This document shows, in pieces, positions 6,494 through 13,536 of a DNA stretch of 24,275 nt. A program made the translations under genes and the position numbers. This stretch comes from a virus, in the IMG/VR virus record IMGVR_UViG_3300027971_000217, positions 1 to 24,275 of that record, one strand, 5' to 3'. Positions within the stretch are counted from its first letter, which is position 1. Each line of letters starts with the position of its first letter. The notes beneath the pieces are model-generated. The model saw nothing but the letters and a program-made list of their open reading frames with translations, was not told the DNA's origin and searched no databases.

Positions 6494-7191
6494 ATCTAGT
6501 TGTTAATGGTTGTAGTTATATGCATTTATATGCAATCGGACACGGGCATATTGATCTGGCAGAACAACTAAGATTAGACAATCCTGTTAGTCTTGCAATT
6601 AGTGGTAGTGCAAATAGTCGTATATTGCGTACCACTCTCAAACACAGTTACACCGCACCTCCTACCTTTTATATACTTGGCATGACATTTCTCTCAAGGT
6701 TAGAAATTCCTATCTGCACGCCAATAGATGATTTTGAAGGTAGGTGGGTGAATCCGCAAAATCAAGAATTCAGCACCCGTTGGCAATTGGACTGGACACA
6801 GAAAGATCGTGATCAATTTGTTGAAATTAAACTCAAAACTGAAATATATAGTATCTTAGATCGTATAGAAGATCTGATGTATCGTATATTGAGCACTATC
6901 TCAGATTTAAAAAGCCGAGGGCATCGGGTGTTGATATTTCAACAAGCAGATAATTTATATATTGATCTATTAGATGATCCTAGACTGAGATTTTTTGATC
7001 AACCTGAAATTATTGACAAATTCAATTGGCGTGCAGTATCATGGCAAGCCAATCAAGGAGTACCGCCTCAGCAGTATCAAGACGGATCACCGCATGTGCC
7101 ACCGGAAATGACTCATCGAAGAATTAGACATCATCAGACATTGAATGAATATTTGACTAACTATATTCAAGAGAATAAACTATTAACATGA
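6490..7191 (+). CDS. SGNH-hydrolase-like protein
   Basis: 233 aa, starting in an ATGA overlap. Motifs fit the SGNH/GDSL fold in order: block I NGCSYM with the candidate nucleophile Ser9, GSANSRI (39-45) with Asn42 as the oxyanion-hole type residue, and near the C-terminus DGSPHVPPEMTH (198-209), supplying candidate Asp198 and His202 or His209. Such phage proteins, often starting with a short strand then GCSx, are predicted esterases or acyl hydrolases acting on sugars or glycans; the substrate is not known. No signal peptide, so cytoplasmic or virion-bound. By eye the gene is more A+T-rich than its neighbours, suggesting independent acquisition. Its 3' end contains an early promoter for the next gene. 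Confidence 0.7.
   Translation: MNLVVNGCSYMHLYAIGHGHIDLAEQLRLDNPVSLAISGSANSRILRTTLKHSYTAPPTFYILGMTFLSRLEIPICTPIDDFEGRWVNPQNQEFSTRWQLDWTQKDRDQFVEIKLKTEIYSILDRIEDLMYRILSTISDLKSRGHRVLIFQQADNLYIDLLDDPRLRFFDQPEIIDKFNWRAVSWQANQGVPPQQYQDGSPHVPPEMTHRRIRHHQTLNEYLTNYIQENKLLT
7153..7181 (+). promoter_or_regulatory. early sigma70-type promoter inside upstream gene, leaderless start at 7188
   Basis: TTGACT (7153-7158), 17-bp spacer, TAAACT (7176-7181). +1 falls on 7188, the A of the next ATG. The promoter lies in the last codons of the SGNH gene. Confidence 0.75.
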
Positions 7192-7862
7192 GTTTTGTTT
7201 GTGGTCATTGTGATAAAACTTTCTTGAGAGAAAGCAGTATCGAAGTTCACATGTGCGAGCCAAAACGTCGCAGACTGCAACGCGGCGATAGAGGAGTGCA
7301 GTTGGGGTTACAAGCCTATGTGAGGTTTTATGAGACCATGCAGGGCTCGGCCAAGAACAAAACATTTGATGATTTTGAAACATCATCTTATTATCGTGCT
7401 TTTGTGAAGTTTGGACATTACTGTGTGAATACTCGAGTAATCAATCCAGAAAGATTTATGGCGTGGCTACTCAAGCAACAGAAGAAGATTGATAAATGGT
7501 GCAGCGATCAGATCTACACAGAGTATCTCGCAAACTATCTCACACTGGAAGCAGTGGATGATGCACTAGCAAGAGCAATGGAATACGGATTGGACTGGGC
7601 AGAGAAGACCGGTAACCCAGCACATGACTGTTTGAGATACGGCAATGCCAATGTGATATGCCATGCTATCACCGCCGGGCGTGTGAGTCCTTGGGTGATA
7701 TACAGTTCCGAATCGGGGCAAAAATTCTTGAGCGAACTCAGTTCAGACCAAATAGCTATGATATGGATTTATATCGACTCGGATGTGTGGCAGAAAAAAT
7801 TCCAGACATATCCAGCCGATCACGAATACGCACAGGAAATGTTGAAACAAGCAGGATGGTAA
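7188..7862 (+). CDS. phage protein with N-terminal C2HC zinc finger
   Basis: 224 aa. The first 23 residues form a finger with Cys5, Cys8, His21 and Cys23 (FVCGHCDKTF...EVHMC), followed by a basic KRRRLQRG stretch. The rest is helical and aromatic-rich (AYVRFYETMQ, SSYYRAFVKFGHYCV, RVSPWVIYSS), ending with YPADHEYAQEMLKQAGW. The finger-plus-basic start suggests nucleic-acid binding, perhaps in transcription or replication; the long C-terminal domain is unrecognised. I recall related proteins in cyanophages and other T4-like phages without assigned roles. It overlaps the SGNH gene by ATGA but also has its own promoter with +1 at the ATG, so it can be made from a read-through mRNA or a leaderless one. 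Confidence 0.85.
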   Translation: MSFVCGHCDKTFLRESSIEVHMCEPKRRRLQRGDRGVQLGLQAYVRFYETMQGSAKNKTFDDFETSSYYRAFVKFGHYCVNTRVINPERFMAWLLKQQKKIDKWCSDQIYTEYLANYLTLEAVDDALARAMEYGLDWAEKTGNPAHDCLRYGNANVICHAITAGRVSPWVIYSSESGQKFLSELSSDQIAMIWIYIDSDVWQKKFQTYPADHEYAQEMLKQAGW

Positions 7863-7863
7863 C

Positions 7864-8442
7864 ATGAGCGCAGATATTGATATTGACTTTGCTGACAGAG
7901 AACATGCGTTGAAACTGATACGCCATACACCCGCACGGCAACTGCATCAAGGCACAGCGAGAAAACACAATTCGGGTGTGTATGTCACTGATATTCCACA
8001 GGATCCTGTGATGGCATGTGCAGCCATAGATTACGAAACTGCTGAGTCACGTGGTTATTTCAAAATAGATTTTCTGAACATGGGGGTGTATGGTTTGATT
8101 CGAGATCCTGCACACTATGCTGAGATGCTGGCAGCTGACCCACCGTGGGAGAGATTGTGGTTGGACACTGAGTGGGCACAGCAATTGGTACATGTGGGCA
8201 ACTACACAGGATTACTACAGAGTATGAGACCTGATTCAATCCCCAGGATGGCTGCATTTATCTCTATCATACGGCCGGGCAAAGCACACTTACAAAATCA
8301 GTCTTGGACGGATGTGTTTGGCTCGGTATGGGATGGTGATCTCAGTCGGGGATATGTGTTTAAGAAAGCCCATGCACTAGGTTATGCAGCCCTAGTGGCA
8401 TTGCACATGAATCTGCTTAATCAAGCCGTCGCACCAGCATGA
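7864..8442 (+). CDS. miniature DNA polymerase III alpha (C-family palm)-like protein
   Basis: 192 aa against about 1160 for E. coli DnaE, yet the landmarks of the C-family polymerase core appear in order: DIDIDFADRE (4-13, cf. PDFDVDF with catalytic D401/D403), ARKHNSGVYVTDIP (32-45, cf. GKHAGGVVIAP), AESRGYFKIDFLNMGVY (60-76, cf. VKFDFLGL with D555; here D69), SMRPDSIPRMAAFISIIRPGKAHL (120-143, cf. the PD-FED-ALVALFRPGP block) and YVFKKAHALGYAALVALHMN (164-183, cf. FNKSHSAAYALVSYQ). PHP, most of the fingers, the beta-clamp-binding and C-terminal domains are absent. Catalysis cannot be assumed; a regulatory or degenerate role is possible. AGGA lies 7 bases before the ATG. Its 3' end overlaps the convergent minus-strand gene by 26 bases. 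Confidence 0.8.
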   Translation: MSADIDIDFADREHALKLIRHTPARQLHQGTARKHNSGVYVTDIPQDPVMACAAIDYETAESRGYFKIDFLNMGVYGLIRDPAHYAEMLAADPPWERLWLDTEWAQQLVHVGNYTGLLQSMRPDSIPRMAAFISIIRPGKAHLQNQSWTDVFGSVWDGDLSRGYVFKKAHALGYAALVALHMNLLNQAVAPA

Positions 8443-8794
8443 TGCTTTTGCGTTTGCTTTTCTTTCGAGCTATATCTAATAGACTGCAAGCAGGGCCATG
8501 CATTATTTCTAGATCTTTATTGACGAATGTACGCAGAGTGTAACGGAATTGTTCCCAATCTTTACGCAAGAAGATATTGATGGGAATAGATCTGTTGCTT
8601 TCCCACCACCAAACTGATGCTAATTCTAGATACATCATCTTGTCAGACTGATCTGCCACTGCGCCAAAGTCATAGATCGTGGTAACCACATCATCTTTGT
8701 TTTGGATCACACCCACATATTCAGAATTGGCATACATGCATAGACTGATAAAAGGATATTTCTCCGTTAGTTTTTCAAATACATTGTTACCCAT
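8417..8794 (-). CDS. unknown late protein, leaderless candidate
   Basis: 125 aa from the ATG at 8794 (MGNNVFEKLTEKYPFISLCM); a longer frame from 8869 is rejected because it would cross the late promoter. Features are a VWWWESNRSIPINIFL stretch in the middle and a very basic C-terminus (ARKKSKRKSIMLVRRL), suggesting a nucleic-acid or RNA polymerase contact, which is inference. No Cys cluster, membrane segment or known motif. The late promoter on the minus strand (CATAAATA, 8807 to 8800) puts +1 at 8794, the A of the ATG, and there is no Shine-Dalgarno sequence. Tail-to-tail overlap of 26 bases with the plus-strand polymerase-like gene. Confidence 0.8.
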   Translation of the reverse strand: MGNNVFEKLTEKYPFISLCMYANSEYVGVIQNKDDVVTTIYDFGAVADQSDKMMYLELASVWWWESNRSIPINIFLRKDWEQFRYTLRTFVNKDLEIMHGPACSLLDIARKKSKRKSIMLVRRLD

Positions 8795-8799
8795 TGGGG

Positions 8800-8807
8800 T
8801 ATTTATG
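8800..8807 (-). promoter_or_regulatory. T4-type late promoter (CATAAATA), minus strand
   Basis: One mismatch to TATAAATA. By T4 spacing +1 is 8794, coinciding with the start codon of the minus-strand gene. It is one half of a divergent late promoter pair with 8822-8829. Confidence 0.6.
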
Positions 8808-8821
8808 GTCAGTATTTTTCG

Positions 8822-8829
8822 GATAAATA
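8822..8829 (+). promoter_or_regulatory. T4-type late promoter (GATAAATA)
   Basis: One mismatch to TATAAATA. Predicted +1 at 8835, leaving a 2-base leader before the ATG at 8837. An AGGA at 8832-8835 would be too close to the ATG to act normally. Confidence 0.62.
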
Positions 8830-8836
8830 ATAGGAT

Positions 8837-9907
8837 ATGTATTCTACCACCGCTTATCTTTACCAACAAATCACACGAGTGCTATTAGTAGACACCAGTG
8901 GAGGATACTTTACTGCGAGGTATGACCCTGTGTATGCAAAGACCCTAACCATTAACAAAGGTGTTGATAACGTTCTGTTGTTTGAGTTCATCAATCAAGA
9001 TCAGAAACCCGTCAATATCACCGGTAGCACGTTCGTGTTCCGTCTTATCGACCAAGCTGGCGGACAGTTGCTGTTGGCCAAAGACATGGAGACCCTAAGT
9101 GCAAGCACAGGGCGTGTGAAGGTGGTTCTCAACAGCTCAGACACCATCAACATCCAGTCTCAACCAGCCAGTTACAGCATACAACGTGCTGCCGGTGACT
9201 ATGTACAGGCAGCCTATACCGGTGCAGATAGTGCAGCCCGCGCTGATTGCAACATCGTGGATAGCATATTCCCTAGCTTTATTCCCAGCGCAGAATGCAC
9301 TGTGCCCGATCTATATGGTAAGAATCAATATGTTGGTGCCGCACCCACAGCATTTCCAGATTGGGCATTGACACCACAACCGGTCAACAGCATACAACAA
9401 ACTGAATTTTACAGCAGTTATATCAATACCAACCAGACAGCTTTTACCACCATCAAGTTTGATCTTGTGCATTACACAGGCACAGTCAAGATACAGGCTG
9501 CCGAAAACTACGAAGCAGTTTGGACAGATGTATCTGAATCACGGCAATACCTAGACGAAACAGTAAGTGACTACTTTAACATCGTAGGATTCCATCCGCT
9601 GTTGAGATTGGCCATGAACAATAGCATCGGATACGGTGCCAGTGGTACAGCCACCGTGGTAGATGGTGTGGTCACAGGAATAAGTGTGACCTATCCAGGA
9701 CAATATTATGTGGCCCCACCGTATGTGCAGATTTTAGGCAATGGTGCTGGTGCAGAAGCAGTGGCTTCGGCCAGTGGTAATGGTGGTGTTGGATCGGTCA
9801 CGGTAACCAATGGTGGCGCAGGATATGTTCCATTACAGTTCCAGGGCTCATTGGCAGCCACAGTGTTATTCACAAATGGCTTGATCCGCAACGTACAATA
9901 CCGATAA
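8837..9907 (+). CDS. putative baseplate/tail-fibre structural protein
   Basis: 356 aa. The N-terminal 130 residues (AYLYQQITRVLLVDTSG, then TINKGVDNVLLFEFINQDQKPVNI) resemble the beta-sandwich start of phage baseplate and fibre proteins in which the text 'linear change plus default property' ordering (KGVDN, NxDQKPVN, FxFRLID) recurs. Residues 264-331 are Gly-rich repeats of the GxGYxxxPxVxIxGxG type seen in fibre shafts and adhesins. Few charged residues, no signal peptide. Expressed from a late promoter directly upstream. The exact baseplate or fibre position is unknown. The start is kept at 8837 because the ordered N-terminus begins within ten residues; the leader is only about 2 bases. 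Confidence 0.75.
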   Translation: MYSTTAYLYQQITRVLLVDTSGGYFTARYDPVYAKTLTINKGVDNVLLFEFINQDQKPVNITGSTFVFRLIDQAGGQLLLAKDMETLSASTGRVKVVLNSSDTINIQSQPASYSIQRAAGDYVQAAYTGADSAARADCNIVDSIFPSFIPSAECTVPDLYGKNQYVGAAPTAFPDWALTPQPVNSIQQTEFYSSYINTNQTAFTTIKFDLVHYTGTVKIQAAENYEAVWTDVSESRQYLDETVSDYFNIVGFHPLLRLAMNNSIGYGASGTATVVDGVVTGISVTYPGQYYVAPPYVQILGNGAGAEAVASASGNGGVGSVTVTNGGAGYVPLQFQGSLAATVLFTNGLIRNVQYR

Positions 9908-9910
9908 CCG

Positions 9911-9939
9911 TTGCGATTGCTCAAACAATCTGTTAAACT
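9911..9939 (+). promoter_or_regulatory. sigma70-type promoter of primase operon, leaderless start at 9946
   Basis: TTGCGA (9911-9916), 17-bp spacer, TAAACT (9934-9939) with a TGT extended -10. +1 falls on 9946, the A of the primase ATG. The -35 box is weaker than in the other early promoters. Confidence 0.65.
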
Positions 9940-9945
9940 GTACGG

Positions 9946-10929
9946 ATGCTAGACATCCTGCAATATCTACCGGCAAAACGAAAATCCACGCCATCAGGTT
10001 GGGTAAGTTTCAATGCGGTGTGCTGCCAGCACAGCAGCGCCACAGTAGATCGTCGTGGTCGGGGAGGTCTCAAGCCCACAGAATCGGGGTGGAGTTATCA
10101 CTGCTTCAACTGCAATTACACCGCCAGCTTTATCCTTGGCCGCTCAGTGAGCTTTAAAGCCCGTAGGCTCTTGGGCTGGATGGGTGTGCCCGACGCAGAG
10201 ATTGATGCGTTGAATCTAGAAAGCCTAAGGCATCGTAGCATACATGGTATCCTGGATGATCGCCAGCGAGTATTCAATGCATTATCAGACATCCAGTTTG
10301 AAGAACAAGAACTGCCGGCATTGAGTGAGTTATTGGCGGGCGAAGATCTGCGTAGGGAGTATCTAAGGCTTAGGTGTGTGCCTGATGACTATCCTGTGAT
10401 GATACAGGATCATCCGGAAAAATCATGGAAACATAGACCCAGCGTGATCATACCATTCATTCACGACGATCGCATAGTAGGATACACACAGAGATTCTTA
10501 GATGACCGTACGCCTAAATACATCAGCAATAGCCAACCAGGCTATGTGTTTGGTACAGACTTACAACACAACGACTGGACTCATGCAATCGTGGTAGAAG
10601 GTATATTTGATGCGTTATGCATCGGTGGTCTGGCAGTGATGCACAGTACCATAAGTGATGAGCAAGCACGACTGATCCGTAGTCTAGGCAAGGAAATAAC
10701 AGTGGTGCCAGATCAAGACGCCGCAGGCATGGAACTGGTAGATCGTGCTGTGGAACTGGGTTGGGCAGTGAGCATGCCACCATGGCCCGCGGATATTAAG
10801 GATGTGAATGACAGCGTGATGCGTTATGGACGCCTGGCGACTCTGCTAATTATATTTGAAAACAGAAACAGCAGTAAGATCAAAATAGAATTAAGGAAGA
10901 AGCAACTTGTTAAAAGATTACAGCATTGA
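9946..10929 (+). CDS. DNA primase, T4 gp61 type
   Basis: 327 aa, close to T4 gp61 (342). An N-terminal zinc-binding element has C26/C27-x-H29 and C53-x2-C56 (YHCFNCNY). A TOPRIM domain follows: VVEGIFDAL with Glu218, then VVPDQDAAG with Asp256 and Asp258, the metal ligands for primer synthesis. It makes RNA primers for lagging-strand synthesis and acts with the hexameric helicase encoded next. The 23-base overlap with the helicase gene argues for coordinated stoichiometry. Its own promoter has +1 at the start codon and there is no Shine-Dalgarno sequence. Intact, with no missing key residue seen. Confidence 0.93.
   Translation: MLDILQYLPAKRKSTPSGWVSFNAVCCQHSSATVDRRGRGGLKPTESGWSYHCFNCNYTASFILGRSVSFKARRLLGWMGVPDAEIDALNLESLRHRSIHGILDDRQRVFNALSDIQFEEQELPALSELLAGEDLRREYLRLRCVPDDYPVMIQDHPEKSWKHRPSVIIPFIHDDRIVGYTQRFLDDRTPKYISNSQPGYVFGTDLQHNDWTHAIVVEGIFDALCIGGLAVMHSTISDEQARLIRSLGKEITVVPDQDAAGMELVDRAVELGWAVSMPPWPADIKDVNDSVMRYGRLATLLIIFENRNSSKIKIELRKKQLVKRLQH
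10893..10899 (+). promoter_or_regulatory. ribosome-binding site fixing the TTG start of the helicase gene
   Basis: AAGGAAG lies 7 bases before TTG at 10907, inside the primase coding sequence. It decides the non-ATG start of the replicative helicase. Confidence 0.7.
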
Positions 10930-12355
10930 TGTACAAAAATTATTCCTGGAAATGATATTAGAGGATGCTGCCAGCTATGTGCGTGTGCAGAACATTTACA
11001 ATCCAGAGAACTTTGATAAGAGCCTACGAGCAGCAGCAGAGTTTATCAAAGAGCACAGCGAAAAACACAAAACTCTGCCGGATATCACGCAGATAGCAGC
11101 CACCACTGGTCTGAAACTACAGGCGGTGCCAGACTTGAATGAAGGACACTATGAATGGTTCATGGAGGAGTTTGAAGCATTCACACGCAGACAAGAATTA
11201 GAACGTGCTATATTGAAATCAGCAGACTTGCTAGAAAAGGGCGAGTACGGCCCAGTGGAAAAACTGATCAAAGATGCAGTACAGATCAGTCTGACCAAAG
11301 ACATGGGCACAGACTACTTTGCTGATCCAGCAAGTCGTATCAACAACTATTTTAACTCAGGCGGGCAGGTGAGCACTGGCTGGCCACAGATGGATCGATT
11401 GCTGTATGGTGGATTCAGTCGTGGAGAACTAAACATATTTGCAGGTGGGTCGGGATCGGGTAAGAGTTTGGTCATGATGAATATCGCACTGAACTGGTTG
11501 CAACAAGGGCTAAGTGGAGTGTATGTGACATTGGAACTGAGTGAGGATTTGACCAGTTTGCGTACAGATGCCATGCTCACAAACATGAGCACCAAAGACA
11601 TACGCAGAGATATCAATACCACTGAGCTCAAGGTCAGGATGATGGGCAAGAAGTCCGGCAACTATCAAGTGAAAGGGTTGCCGGCACAGAGCAACATCAA
11701 TGACATTAGATCATACTTGAAAGAATATCAGATACAAACCAGCAAACGTGTGGATTTTGTGATGATTGATTACCTGGACTTGCTGATGCCAATCAGTGTG
11801 AAAGTCAATCCCAATGATCAGTTTATCAAAGACAAGTATGTGAGTGAAGAACTGCGCAACTTGGCCAAAGAACTACAGATATTGATGGTCACTGCCTCGC
11901 AGTTGAATCGTAGTGCAGTGGAAGAAGTAGAATTTGATCACAGTCATATCGCAGGTGGCATTTCAAAGATCAACACAGCAGACAATGTGTTTGGTATCTT
12001 TACCAGCAGATCAATGAAAGAACGTGGCAAGTATCAGATCCAATGTATGAAATCGCGTAGTTCCACGGGTGTGGGTCAAAAGATTGATTTGGAATACAAC
12101 ATTGAGACCATGCGTATCACCGATGAAGGTGGCGAAGATGGGGATACCGGGTCACGTGCTTCCAAGCCCAGTTTTATGGAAACTATCAAAGCCCGTGCAA
12201 GTGTCACACCTGCCGAGCCTGTGACATCAAACAACGGATGGGAACGTGCGCAGCCCAAGCCGGGTATAGATCCATTGGATCCCACACCCAAGGTCAGCGC
12301 CGATGTACAAAGCAGCAAGCTCAAGGAGATGTTGGGAAAGATCAAAACGGCATGA
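10907..12355 (+). CDS. replicative DNA helicase, T4 gp41/DnaB type
   Basis: 482 aa with a RecA-like DnaB helicase core: Walker A GGSGSGKS (180-187), an ELSED motif at 210-214 following the first strand-helix, Walker B VMIDYLDLL (285-293), and SQLNR (331-335, motif H3). The N-terminal 130 residues are helical, as in DnaB-type primase-interacting domains. The C-terminal tail after about 400 is low-complexity and Pro-rich, perhaps a docking tail for other replisome proteins. The start is TTG, supported by AAGGAAG; no ATG precedes the conserved N-terminus. It unwinds the fork 5' to 3' in complex with the gp61-type primase. The stop overlaps the radical SAM ATG. Confidence 0.94.
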   Translation: MLKDYSIDVQKLFLEMILEDAASYVRVQNIYNPENFDKSLRAAAEFIKEHSEKHKTLPDITQIAATTGLKLQAVPDLNEGHYEWFMEEFEAFTRRQELERAILKSADLLEKGEYGPVEKLIKDAVQISLTKDMGTDYFADPASRINNYFNSGGQVSTGWPQMDRLLYGGFSRGELNIFAGGSGSGKSLVMMNIALNWLQQGLSGVYVTLELSEDLTSLRTDAMLTNMSTKDIRRDINTTELKVRMMGKKSGNYQVKGLPAQSNINDIRSYLKEYQIQTSKRVDFVMIDYLDLLMPISVKVNPNDQFIKDKYVSEELRNLAKELQILMVTASQLNRSAVEEVEFDHSHIAGGISKINTADNVFGIFTSRSMKERGKYQIQCMKSRSSTGVGQKIDLEYNIETMRITDEGGEDGDTGSRASKPSFMETIKARASVTPAEPVTSNNGWERAQPKPGIDPLDPTPKVSADVQSSKLKEMLGKIKTA

Positions 12356-13458
12356 GCGATTTATATTGCCCAATAATACATGGCGGGCTAGTCATATATT
12401 TTGATCGTGGAAATTTATCCGTAAAACATTGCTGTTTACGAAATGATGGATTTTTAGTAGATATCAATACTGACTATTGGAAAGATAGTAATTTTAGTAT
12501 GCTCAGAGAACAAAACAAACAAAATGTCTGGGCTCAGGGTTGTGAAAATTGTCAGAGTCTAGAATCCAGTGGGCAAATCAGCTATCGATCGGGGATGAAA
12601 CAAGGACTTGAGATATCTGGGTATAATTTATCGGGACCAACTAGGATAGATATCAACGGGGATATCAGTTGTAATCTTGCTTGCAGAACATGTGGGCCAA
12701 ACAGTAGCACTTTCTGGCAGAAACATCTAAAAATTCACAACTCATGGGACCAGTTGGTAAAAACGCCGTACGATGATGTGGTCCCAGCATTAAAGAAATT
12801 GGATCTATCTAATCTACGAATGGTAGTATTTTGTGGTGGAGAAACCATGTTAGGACAATCATATTGGAGCATAGCCGATTGGTTAGCAGATAATGTACCC
12901 AATGCCAAACAACAGTTAACTTTGTGTTTTCAGACCAATGGCACACAACCCATTCACCCACGCCAACACGAACTCATTAACCGATTCCGCCTGGTCAGAT
13001 TACAGATAAGTTTAGATGGTATAGGTGAGAGATTTGAATATTTACGGTGGCCTGCGAGCTGGAATCAGACAGTTGATAACATTCTTGAAATTCGAGAGTC
13101 GGCCCCGAGTAACACCATGTTCCTGATTGAGGAAACGGTCAGCATATTTAATTTATGGTATACTGATGAATTATCTCACTGGGTTAAAAATAATTTCTCA
13201 ATCAATAGAGAAGGTGATCAAGTTGATCATACTAAACATCTAGCATTTGGTATTTTTTCACTAGCAGCATGCTCACAAGAATATGTGTCTGCCATGAGTA
13301 TGACCGATCAGAGACATCTTATACCACAGTCTTGGCAAGAAAATCCAGACAGCATCAACAGCATGATACATGAAATTAAAAAGTTTGACAATTTTAGAAA
13401 TCAATCTTTTGAAAAAACATTTCCTGAAGTAGCTAAATTTTATGCTAGATTTTTGTGA
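12352..13458 (+). CDS. radical SAM enzyme, twitch/SPASM-like type
   Basis: 368 aa from the ATG in the ATGA overlap with the helicase; a longer frame inside the helicase gene is rejected. The radical SAM cluster motif is CNLACRTC (Cys107, Cys111, Cys114), followed by the SAM-binding GGET (162-165) and FQTNGT (191-196). Extra cysteines Cys27, Cys28, Cys64 and Cys67 lie before the core, an arrangement seen in twitch-domain radical SAM proteins with auxiliary clusters. It would bind a [4Fe-4S] cluster and cleave SAM; the substrate (peptide, nucleotide or glycan) is unknown. It is translated with the primase-helicase operon, though by eye it is more A+T-rich than that pair, suggesting a later insertion. 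The IscU/IscA genes at 21018-21714 could supply its cluster. Confidence 0.88.
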   Translation: MSDLYCPIIHGGLVIYFDRGNLSVKHCCLRNDGFLVDINTDYWKDSNFSMLREQNKQNVWAQGCENCQSLESSGQISYRSGMKQGLEISGYNLSGPTRIDINGDISCNLACRTCGPNSSTFWQKHLKIHNSWDQLVKTPYDDVVPALKKLDLSNLRMVVFCGGETMLGQSYWSIADWLADNVPNAKQQLTLCFQTNGTQPIHPRQHELINRFRLVRLQISLDGIGERFEYLRWPASWNQTVDNILEIRESAPSNTMFLIEETVSIFNLWYTDELSHWVKNNFSINREGDQVDHTKHLAFGIFSLAACSQEYVSAMSMTDQRHLIPQSWQENPDSINSMIHEIKKFDNFRNQSFEKTFPEVAKFYARFL

Positions 13459-13536
13459 TTAAGTTAGTCCTAAAAATCAACTCAATGGCCGCAAAGCAAC
13501 AAACTCAAGCAGTTGTTGGGCAGTATAAAGAAATAA

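Noticed and set aside
10513-10520. CCTAAATA motif inside the primase gene resembling a late promoter
   Set aside because: It encodes part of a conserved-looking TPKYIS stretch, has no start codon with a ribosome site downstream, and is not at a gene boundary.
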